Shown: in pieces, positions 7,733 to 14,921 of the stretch
Layout: every line of letters begins with the position of its first letter
How positions within the stretch are numbered: the stretch's first letter is position 1
From: PALSA-693 sp963834725
Lineage (GTDB): Bacteria > Actinomycetota > Acidimicrobiia > Acidimicrobiales > Palsa-688
NCBI GenBank assembly: GCA_963834725.1
Contig: CAWICN010000001.1
Span: forward strand, 5,870,078-5,934,077
Length of the DNA stretch: 64,000 nucleotides
Direction: 5' to 3'
Position numbers and translations under genes: made by a program
Notes under the pieces: generated by a model
Told to the model about the DNA's origin: nothing
The model's input: only the letters and a program-made list of their open reading frames with translations
Database searches by the model: none

Positions 7733-8932
7733 TCAAGGCCGCTGGAGATCTAAGGGACGCTCGAGCCCGGAGTTCGGGATGAAGTCGATATGGAACAGGT
7801 CCCGGGAGTTTTCGCCGAGCAGCCGGCGACACTGGGCCTCGTCGGAGTTGTGGATGAAAAGGTCCGGCTCGTCGAAGTCCCAATGCGGGTAGTCAGAGGA
7901 GAACAAGACCTTGTCGCCCATGCCCGACGCCTCGTACACCTCGAGGACCTCGTCGAACCACTCGTCCTTCTCGGGCTCTTCCATCGGCTGGGTGGTGTAC
8001 CAGATGTGGTCCCGCACGTACTCGGAGGGGAGCCGCTGGAGGTGGGAGACCTCCCGTCCCATGACCCGGAAGGCATGATCCAGCCGCCAGGCCAGGGGGA
8101 CAGCCCAGGACCAGCCCAGCTCCACCATCACGATCTTCAGCTTGGGGAACCGGTCAAAGACGCCCTCGAAGACGAAGCTGCTCACCACCGGGAAGTTGAA
8201 TCCGGCGAAGTCGCAGTGCTCCTCGAAGTAGTAGTTGGCCGGTCCGGACGGCGTGATGCGGTGCGACGCCAGCACGTGGAAACCGACCGGGAGGTCATAG
8301 TGCTCGCAAGCTTCGTAAATGGGCCAGTAGCTGGGGTGGCCCGCCGGCCGCAGGTTGTCGGGGGCCATGAGCACCGTCTTCCAGCGGTCGCCGTACTCGC
8401 CCATCTCCTCCTTGCAATGCCGGATCTCTGCCGCGCCCGCCTCGGGCAGCTCGTAGGGGAGGTTGATGGCGGCGTACCAACGGGGGTCGACCTCGAGCCA
8501 GTTCTCCCGACGGGCCTCATTGATGGCCCGACAAAAGGCGATCGACATCTCGGCCGGCTGGCGGCCGGCTCCGGCCATACGGAACCCGCCGATGTCATTG
8601 AGGATGGCCCCGCTCATGTCGTACTTGTCGAGCAGCTGCTGGGCGGCGAACTGCGGGCTGCTGCCCGGCGCCCTCCCTTCGGGCGGCTCGGCGTCCCACC
8701 GGCTGGCGTACTCGCGGTGGCGGGGACGCTCACCGCCGGAGCTCCCTCCGTGCATCGGTCCGACCAGTCTGACATAGTCCTGCCAGCGCTTCGGCATGTG
8801 CTTGAGCACCGCCGGCACCACCGGGTTCATCGACGGGTGAACATCCGCGTCGATGATCGCGACTTTGTTGCTGGTGGCGGGCGTCGCGCTGCCCGGCTCG
8901 GTAGTCAATGCCAGCTGGGTGTCCCTGGCCAT
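7733..8932 (-). CDS. Amidohydrolase-family protein (tandem paralogue 2)
   Basis: Paralogue of the preceding enzyme, with the same motif set: 'VAIIDADVHPSMN', 'YYFEEHCDFAGFNFPVVSS', 'KIVMVELGWSWAVPLAWRLD', 'KVLFSSDYPHWDFDEPDLF' and the final 'RRLLGENSRDLFHIDFIPN'. The ATG at 8932 is used because an AGGG lies at good spacing and because upstream residues repeat the same 'RDTQ' block; the longer starts at 8950 and 9019 remain possible. A 15-base duplication (AGGGACACCCAG core) at the 5' end produces this repeat and could be a slipped start region. Retention of two similar copies suggests two related substrates or a heteromeric enzyme. Confidence 0.83.
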   Translation of the reverse strand: MARDTQLALTTEPGSATPATSNKVAIIDADVHPSMNPVVPAVLKHMPKRWQDYVRLVGPMHGGSSGGERPRHREYASRWDAEPPEGRAPGSSPQFAAQQLLDKYDMSGAILNDIGGFRMAGAGRQPAEMSIAFCRAINEARRENWLEVDPRWYAAINLPYELPEAGAAEIRHCKEEMGEYGDRWKTVLMAPDNLRPAGHPSYWPIYEACEHYDLPVGFHVLASHRITPSGPANYYFEEHCDFAGFNFPVVSSFVFEGVFDRFPKLKIVMVELGWSWAVPLAWRLDHAFRVMGREVSHLQRLPSEYVRDHIWYTTQPMEEPEKDEWFDEVLEVYEASGMGDKVLFSSDYPHWDFDEPDLFIHNSDEAQCRRLLGENSRDLFHIDFIPNSGLERPLDLQRP

Positions 8933-9113
8933 CTGGGTGTCCCTCGTCATCATCGTGGCGGCAGACTTCTCCGCGTTTTTAACAAAAGACAATGTAGTGA
9001 TCGATGAAATAGGTGTCAACGAAGCCCCGGGGGCGATGCGCAGCCGGGGCGGAGCCGGGTACTCGGAGCCAGTCCTCAGGGCCCCGATCTCTCACCTGCA
9101 GGGCGCCTTCGGG

Positions 9114-9887
9114 CTATGACCGGTCCCTCGCCTCCCCGGCCTTGGCGTCCTTCAAGGCGGCAATGGCCGCAGAGAGGAACAACCCGCCGTCCGACCCGAG
9201 CGAGGCCAACCGGACGCCACGGGAGATCCAGGTGGTGGCGGTGGCCGCGTTCATCTGATGCATGCCGAGGATGATGTTGTTAGCCTCGCACGCTTTGCGG
9301 ATGCGCTCGACGGGCTCGAGCAGCTGGTCGGAATTGAACGCCGTGAGGGGGTTGAGGCCGAGGCCGATGGAAAGGTCGGCGGGCCCGACGTACACGCCGG
9401 CCAGCCCCTCGACCGCGGCGATCTCGTCGACGTTCTGAAGGCCGTCGGCGGTCTCGATCATCACGAACACGCTGACCCGGTCGGCGAGCGCCATCAGGTC
9501 ATCGACCCGGAGGTCCGGGCGGTTCGGCCCGAAGCTACGCACCCCCCGTGGCGGGTACCGGGTGGCGGCCACTGCCGCCTCCGCTTCGGCGGCGTTATCA
9601 ACCATCGGGACGATGATCCCGTCCGCTCCAGCGTCGCAGAGCCGCTGGATGAGAGCCGGGTCGTTCTTGGACACCCGCACGATGATGGCCGGGCTGCCCG
9701 CAGGCACCCGTTGCAGCATCGAAGCCGCCTGGGCCTCGTTGTAGGCGGTGTGCTGGCAGTCGATGCCGATGTAGTCATACTGGGCCCGCCGGTACAGGTC
9801 CAGGCTGAACTCCGAGCCACTGGCGACCCACCCACCGATGGCGGCACGGTCCTGATCCCAGACGGCTTTCAGTGAGCTGTGTGTCAT
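9114..9887 (-). CDS. HpcH/HpaI-family class II aldolase
   Basis: This is a metal-dependent pyruvate-type aldolase/citrate lyase family enzyme (HpcH/HpaI, about 258 aa, usual length). Visible motifs are 'YIGIDCQHTAYN', 'IIVRVSKNDPALIQRLCDAGADG', 'IIVPMVDNAAEAEAAVAATRYPP' with 'GVRSFGPNR', 'VFVMIETADGLQNVDEIA' (metal-binding Glu), and 'GVYVGPADLSIGLG' (metal-binding Asp). It would cleave a 2-keto-4-hydroxy acid to pyruvate plus an aldehyde, the expected last step of a ring-cleavage route. The ATG at 9887 is chosen because the homology begins there and a GGTC-containing RBS precedes; the much longer open frame upstream belongs to the opposite reading of the next gene. Confidence 0.88.
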   Translation of the reverse strand: MTHSSLKAVWDQDRAAIGGWVASGSEFSLDLYRRAQYDYIGIDCQHTAYNEAQAASMLQRVPAGSPAIIVRVSKNDPALIQRLCDAGADGIIVPMVDNAAEAEAAVAATRYPPRGVRSFGPNRPDLRVDDLMALADRVSVFVMIETADGLQNVDEIAAVEGLAGVYVGPADLSIGLGLNPLTAFNSDQLLEPVERIRKACEANNIILGMHQMNAATATTWISRGVRLASLGSDGGLFLSAAIAALKDAKAGEARDRS

Positions 9888-10021
9888 GTGCTGCTGACCT
9901 TTCTTCTGATCGGCCTTTCTTATGCTTCGGCCTTTCTCAATCTTCTCCTCCGGCAGTCTGCTTCTCCGGTAGTTGCGAAGCGCACGGTCGGCGCCCCCTC
10001 GCTGTTGCCGATCTGGACCAA

Positions 10022-11140
10022 TCAGCTGGTGAGCGGGGTATTGGCCGGGAGCAGCCAGGACGAGTCGAGCTCCTTGACGCTCCGCACTCCCATCAGCGTC
10101 ATGGTCCGGGAGATCTCCTCCCGGAAGATGTTGATCACGTGCTCGGCGCCGTCCGGCCCCCGGGCTGCCATCCCGTAGACGTACGGTCGACCGATGCATA
10201 CCGCGTTCGCCCCGAGGCACAGCGCCTTGATGACGTCGGCACCCCGACGGACCCCGCCGTCGAGGAGCACCTCGGCCCGGTCGCCCACCCGGGCCACCAC
10301 GGCGGGAAGGGCATCCAGGGCCGCCGCGGCCCAGTCCAGCTGGCGTCCGCCGTGATTTGACACCACAACACCCTGGGCACCGAGGTTGACGGCGATCTCG
10401 GCGTCCTCGGCGTCGAGCACGCCTTTGATGTAGAGCGGGCCGTCCCAGTGGTCCCGCATCCACTTGAAGTCGTCCCAGGTGAGCTCGGGGCGCATCATCC
10501 GGAACTGGGTCCGCAGCGACGCCACTGCCGCCCGGGCCCCCACGGATCCGATCAGGTTCCGAGCCGAGATCCGCCGGTGGCGCAGGAACGCCGTCCACCA
10601 CCGGGGCCGGATGGCGGCTTCCATGACCCGCTTCGGCGTGATGACCGGAGGGTTGCCCATGCCCCGCTTGCGTTCCGACTCCCGGTTGCCGTGGACCGGC
10701 ACATCGACGGTCACGAACATGGCCTTGTACCCGGCCCGTTGGGCTCGCTGCATCAGCGCCAGGGTGAGGTCGTGGCGACCGGTCGTCAGATCCGTCCAGG
10801 GATAGAGCTGGAAGAAGTGGTCCTTCTCCGTGCCCCCGGCCACCTCCTCGAAGGAGTACGACCCGGCCGTGCTCAGGATGGACAGCGTGCCGGCGCGCTC
10901 CGCGGCCTGGGCGGCGCCCCGCTCACCGGTCCAGTGCGACAGGCCCACCAGCCCCGTCGGGGCCAACAGGACGGGGAGAGAGATCGTCTGGTTGCCGATC
11001 GTCACGGACAGGTCGGAGGCCTCGTTGCCCGTCAGGACGCGGGTCCGGAGCATATAGCGGTTGAACGCCTCGCGGTTGGCCCGAAGGGTCTGAAGGTCCT
11101 CGGCCCCGTAATCGATGTACGCCCACACCATGTCGGGCAC
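10022..11140 (-). CDS. FMN-dependent alpha-hydroxy-acid oxidase (5' end probably frameshifted)
   Basis: This flavin enzyme oxidises 2-hydroxy acids to 2-keto acids (lactate monooxygenase/mandelate dehydrogenase family). Motifs are 'DMVWAYIDYGAED', 'PVLLAPTGLVGLSHW', 'HFFQLYPWTD', 'AMFVTVDVPVHGNRE', the catalytic 'VVVSNHGGRQLDWA' and the FMN phosphate site 'VLLDGGVRRGADVIKALCLGANAVCIGRPY'. The first in-frame start is the GTG at 11140, but family homology continues upstream in this frame ('YYRQLARRAVPDM') without any start codon. An ATG at 11220 with a GAGG RBS reads 'MPAFKYKLSSKPGP' in another frame and joins the homology by a single-base shift near 11175-11187. The gene is therefore either frameshifted in its first 15 codons or affected by an assembly indel. 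A role oxidising a hydroxy-acid intermediate fits the cluster. Confidence 0.83.
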   Translation of the reverse strand: MPDMVWAYIDYGAEDLQTLRANREAFNRYMLRTRVLTGNEASDLSVTIGNQTISLPVLLAPTGLVGLSHWTGERGAAQAAERAGTLSILSTAGSYSFEEVAGGTEKDHFFQLYPWTDLTTGRHDLTLALMQRAQRAGYKAMFVTVDVPVHGNRESERKRGMGNPPVITPKRVMEAAIRPRWWTAFLRHRRISARNLIGSVGARAAVASLRTQFRMMRPELTWDDFKWMRDHWDGPLYIKGVLDAEDAEIAVNLGAQGVVVSNHGGRQLDWAAAALDALPAVVARVGDRAEVLLDGGVRRGADVIKALCLGANAVCIGRPYVYGMAARGPDGAEHVINIFREEISRTMTLMGVRSVKELDSSWLLPANTPLTS

Positions 11141-11340
11141 GGCCCGTCTGGCCAGCTGCCGGTAGTAGCGACGGTGATCGGGCCCGGCTTCGATGACAGC
11201 TTGTATTTGAACGCCGGCATGCGGCCGCCTCGCTTTCTCTCAGCCGTGCTGGGGACCGGCCGTGCCGAGCCGTGGGTCCCGGGGTCAGACGATGCCGCGG
11301 CGTCGGCCGCGGCGCAACCGGTCGGCCGAGCGGAGCCAGA

Positions 11341-12255
11341 TCACTTGATAGCCAGTGGATTAATAGGAGATCCCACCGCGTTGGTGAATTTGATCGGCGG
11401 GGCGCAGAAGAAGAACTCATAGACGCCGTCGGCGTGGCAGTCCACGCTCAGCTCTTCGAAGTCGAGGATCTCGCCCAGGGTCATCCCCATGTCACGAATG
11501 AGCACCATGTGGACGGTGAGGAGCTGATCGTCGTACTCGCCCGGGAGTACTTCGATAGCCCAGTTGTCCGAGCAGACCGCCGCCACCTCATGGTCGTGCA
11601 ACCAGTCGATACACGCCATGCCCAGACCCGGCTCGCCGGCCATAAAGGCCGCCGCGTCCTTTTCGGTGAGAAACTTCTTCCGCCACCCGGTGCGGAACAG
11701 CAGGATGTCGCCCGAGCGCATCTCGACGCCCTGTGTCGATGCGGCCTGGTCGAGCTCGTCGGGAGTGATCACCTTGCCCTGCTCCAGCCATTCGACGTCG
11801 AGAAGCCGGGCGATGTCGAGCAGCACTCCTCGCCCGGCGATGCCCTTGGCCATCTTGTCGATTGAATCCTTCGTGGCGCCCTTTACGCTCACGTGCGAGG
11901 ACGGATAGCCGTTGTACAGCTGATCGTCGTAGTAGACGTGCGCCAACCCGTCCCACTGGGACGCACCCTGCAGCGGCATGAACACGTAGTCGTCGGCGTA
12001 GCGGAAGGCGCCGGGGAAGACCTGGTTGGCGCCCGTTTCGGACATCAGCCGGACCGGATTGATCCGGCCACCGCCCGGCTGGGGCCCATCGCCGTCAAAA
12101 GGGATGCCCAGATCGAAGACCTTGCCCCGCCGGATAAGGCCCGCCGCCGCCACCAGCTGCTCAGGCGTGATCAGGTTGACGGTGCCCCGCTCGTCCTCCG
12201 CACCCCAGCGACCCCAGTTGCGCACCCGTTCGCCAAAGCTGCGAAAGTCCTCCAT
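11341..12255 (-). CDS. Cyclase-family (kynurenine formamidase-like) hydrolase
   Basis: This is a PF04199 'cyclase' family metal-dependent hydrolase. It shows 'DERGTVNLITPEQL', 'QGASQWDGLAHVYYDDQLYNGY' (the place of the HxGTHxDxP-type motif, here with Asp and His retained), 'GRGVLLDIARLL', 'GDILLFRTGW' and 'ACIDWLHDHEVAAVCSDNWAIEV'. Members hydrolyse cyclic or N-formyl amides and lactones, so here it may open a lactone or amide intermediate. The ATG at 12255 is preferred to 12273 because GGAGGAGGAGC lies directly before it. It lies upstream of the hydroxy-acid oxidase and aldolase on the same strand. Confidence 0.82.
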   Translation of the reverse strand: MEDFRSFGERVRNWGRWGAEDERGTVNLITPEQLVAAAGLIRRGKVFDLGIPFDGDGPQPGGGRINPVRLMSETGANQVFPGAFRYADDYVFMPLQGASQWDGLAHVYYDDQLYNGYPSSHVSVKGATKDSIDKMAKGIAGRGVLLDIARLLDVEWLEQGKVITPDELDQAASTQGVEMRSGDILLFRTGWRKKFLTEKDAAAFMAGEPGLGMACIDWLHDHEVAAVCSDNWAIEVLPGEYDDQLLTVHMVLIRDMGMTLGEILDFEELSVDCHADGVYEFFFCAPPIKFTNAVGSPINPLAIK

Positions 12256-12434
12256 CAGCTGCTCCTCCTCCATGTATCGATGAGTGATGGGTGTCGAATG
12301 TGTGACGGCTCAACTGCTCGCAGCAGTATAAGAGGTCCTCCGAAGCGACCCGAATCTGATCAAAGCGGGATCAGGGCCGGGGGCCGGAACGACGGAGGGG
12401 GCTATGACCTGAGGGCTCCGTCGGGTCCCGCGGG

Positions 12435-13571
12435 CTAACCGCGCTTGAGGCGTTGCGTCGCGATCCTCGCCCCTTCGCCCATGGCGGCCAGCTTCGCCCA
12501 GGTGATCCTGGGGTCGACGGTGAGGTAGGCCGCGAAGGTGGCGAAACCGCAGTCAGTCCCGGCGATCACCCGCTCCTGTCCAACCAGCCGGGCGTACCGC
12601 TCGAGGCGCTGAGCGACCAGCTCCGGGTGCTCTATGTAGTTGGTTGTGGAGTCGAGGACTCCCGGGATGAGCACCTTGTCATCCGGGAGCCGGAAATCTT
12701 CGAACAGGGTCCATTCGTGTTCGTGGCGGGGGTTGGCCGCCTCGAAGGACACGGCCATGGGGCGGGCCTTGATGACCTCGCCGATGATCGCCCCCAGCGG
12801 AACGTCGAGGTGATGAGGGCCTTCGTAGTTCCCCCAGCACAGGTGCATCCTCATCCGGTCGGGCGGAATATCCCGGGTCGCTGAGTTGAGAGCCTCCACG
12901 CGTGGCACAATGCGCCGCTTGTGCGCCGCCTCGTCGAACCGACCTCCTATGTGGGCGCCCATGGCCAGATCCGGGCAGTCCAGCTGCAACACGAATCCCG
13001 CCTGGTAGATGGCGTCGTACTCCGTCTTCATGGCTTCGGCCAGGGCACCGAGGTACTCCTCGTCGGTCCGGTAGTACTGATTTTGCTGAAAGACGGCGAT
13101 CACGCCGGGGGATGCCGCGGTCATGAAGACCTCGGTGGCTGCCGAATCCCGGGTCGCGTCGCGCAAGTTTGCGAGGTCGCGTTCCACCTCCCCGGTGTTG
13201 ACGTAACTGACGGGGCCGACGCAGGCCGGATTGGTCAGGATCTGGTCGGCCGCCCGGTCGCTGAACAAGCGCGCCGCGAACTCGGGAAACTCCAACATGT
13301 CGGCGGGCTGGATGAACTCGCCGTGTCCACCGAACCCACTCAGCCGGGAAGCGATGTAGGTGGCGTAGCTCACCTTGCTCACCTCGCCGTCGTTGACGAT
13401 GTCAACCCCGGCGTCGAGCTGATGGCGGACAGTGTCGACGACCGCTTGACGGATGGAGCCGGGATCGGCCGAGTGGATCGTCGATGGATCCGTTCCGGGG
13501 GGAAGGAGGCTCTCGGGTCTGGGCAGACTTCCGGTGTGGCTGGTGAGGATTCGATCGACGCTCAATTGCAT
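12435..13571 (-). CDS. Cobalamin-independent methionine synthase C-terminal-like protein
   Basis: This is a 378-aa MetE C-terminal domain (UROD/MetE-like barrel) protein. It starts 'ILTSHTGSLPRPESL', a hallmark of the MetE-like/epoxyalkane-CoM-transferase-like branch, and has 'DAGVDIVNDGEVSK', 'FVLQLDCPDLAM', 'RMHLCWGNYEGPHHLDVPL' (zinc-ligand His and Cys), 'AVSFEAANPRHEHEW' and 'VIAGTDCGFATFA' (zinc-ligand Cys). The large N-terminal folate-binding half of MetE is absent, so it probably acts on a small thiol or transfers an alkyl group, rather than making methionine from methyltetrahydrofolate. It is placed next to the catabolic cluster and could process a coenzyme-linked intermediate. Confidence 0.83.
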   Translation of the reverse strand: MQLSVDRILTSHTGSLPRPESLLPPGTDPSTIHSADPGSIRQAVVDTVRHQLDAGVDIVNDGEVSKVSYATYIASRLSGFGGHGEFIQPADMLEFPEFAARLFSDRAADQILTNPACVGPVSYVNTGEVERDLANLRDATRDSAATEVFMTAASPGVIAVFQQNQYYRTDEEYLGALAEAMKTEYDAIYQAGFVLQLDCPDLAMGAHIGGRFDEAAHKRRIVPRVEALNSATRDIPPDRMRMHLCWGNYEGPHHLDVPLGAIIGEVIKARPMAVSFEAANPRHEHEWTLFEDFRLPDDKVLIPGVLDSTTNYIEHPELVAQRLERYARLVGQERVIAGTDCGFATFAAYLTVDPRITWAKLAAMGEGARIATQRLKRG

Positions 13572-13619
13572 TCCGGTTCTCCTTTGCTCCCGTTCGATCA
13601 GGGGCGGCCCGAATCGAGG

Positions 13620-14801
13620 CTAGACACTCTCGGCTGACCCGGTCCACAGGAGCTCGAGCACCGTGGCGTCGTCGCGGAGCTTCCCGTCGTTGTAGTCGAG
13701 GATCGCTTCCACCAGCCGGCGAAGGATCTCGTCGGGGGGCTGGCCGGATGCCGACTGCTGTTCCCAGAGGCTGGAGAGGCGTTCCACGCCGAACTCCTTC
13801 CCCTCAGGGGATCGCCCTTCGATCATCCCGTCGGTGAAGAACAGCACGCTGTCACCGGGCTCCAGCGATTCTGCCGCGACCTGTCGAATATCACCACCCA
13901 GACCGAGAGGCCACGACGGTTCGCACTGCAATTCGCGGATCACCCGGCGGTCCCGGAGCAGCAGCGGGGCGGGGTGACCGGCATTGGTCCACTCCAGCAT
14001 CCCCGAGTCGAGCCCCAGCCGGATCAACACTCCCGTCACGAAGGTCTCCCCTCCGTAGTGTTGGGCGAGCGCCTGATCCACAGCCGCGTGGGCTGAGGGG
14101 GGTGGATCTCCTCCCCGCCGGGCGTGACGGTAGGCACCGATGGCCAGGGTGGTCATCATGGTGGCCTCGACGCCGTGTCCCATTCCGTCGAAGATGGCGG
14201 CGTCGAGGTGTCGATCATTGATGGCGTAGTCGAATGCATCGCCGGCGACCTCGTAGGCCGGCTCGAGCCGGCCGCAGGCCAGCGCCTGAGCGCAGCAAAC
14301 GGTGAGAGGCGGCAGCAGATCCCACTGCATTCCCGCCGCCAGCGTCATCGAGCGGCGCCGCCGGCGTAGATGCATGAGATCGGTCGTCCGGGCGAAGCCA
14401 CGCACGAGCAGTCCCGCGAACTGTCCCAGGCGGACACAATCGGCCAGCACCGCGTCGTTGACCACCGGCACCGTGAGGGCGAGCACACCCGTCCGCTCGC
14501 CTCGCTCGACCAGCGGCGCCCAGACTCTCGTTCTCGCGTCGCGAGGTGCGGTGACCAGCTGGCCGGTGCGAAACGCCCGGCCCGCCATCGAACTGCTCAC
14601 CTCTTCCTCCGGCAGGATCGGCTCGCTCAGGTCGGAGCCGAGCAGGATGGGTTGCAACACCACTCCCTGGAAGTCAGCCAGGTACAGATCCACGTCGGTA
14701 CCCCCCATGGGGGCGGCGGCCGCCCGCAGTACTCCCGTCAACTCGCTCGGTGAGGTATCGGCGATGACGTCGAGCACAGCCGCGAAGTCCGGGGAACTCA
14801 C
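13620..14801 (-). CDS. GAF-PP2C (SpoIIE/RsbU-type) protein phosphatase
   Basis: This Ser/Thr phosphatase would dephosphorylate an anti-anti-sigma factor in a partner-switching pathway. The N-terminal 150 residues are GAF-like ('VDLYLADFQGVVLQPIL', 'ERTGVLALTVPVVND'); the C-terminal PP2C-SpoIIE domain shows 'GDAFDYAINDRHLDAAIFDGMGHGVEATMMTTLAIGAYR' (metal Asp in DGMGHG), 'LEWTNAGHPAPLLLRD', 'DSVLFFTDGMIEGRSPEG' and 'LRDDATVLELLW'. The GTG at 14801 starts the first conserved residues; an upstream start at 14903 would add an Arg-rich extension. It lies some kilobases from the MEDS, RsbW-like and sigma genes and could act with them. Confidence 0.85.
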   Translation of the reverse strand: MSSPDFAAVLDVIADTSPSELTGVLRAAAAPMGGTDVDLYLADFQGVVLQPILLGSDLSEPILPEEEVSSSMAGRAFRTGQLVTAPRDARTRVWAPLVERGERTGVLALTVPVVNDAVLADCVRLGQFAGLLVRGFARTTDLMHLRRRRRSMTLAAGMQWDLLPPLTVCCAQALACGRLEPAYEVAGDAFDYAINDRHLDAAIFDGMGHGVEATMMTTLAIGAYRHARRGGDPPPSAHAAVDQALAQHYGGETFVTGVLIRLGLDSGMLEWTNAGHPAPLLLRDRRVIRELQCEPSWPLGLGGDIRQVAAESLEPGDSVLFFTDGMIEGRSPEGKEFGVERLSSLWEQQSASGQPPDEILRRLVEAILDYNDGKLRDDATVLELLWTGSAESV

Positions 14802-14921
14802 CGCGTCAGTCTTGCTCCCGGGACCTCGTCGGCGCCACGCAGTCGTGGGCTGGCACCAGCCCAGAGCGGGCGTTAATCGGTCGGGACGGACCCACCTCCC
14901 CATTGATCGGGGAGCCGGAAG

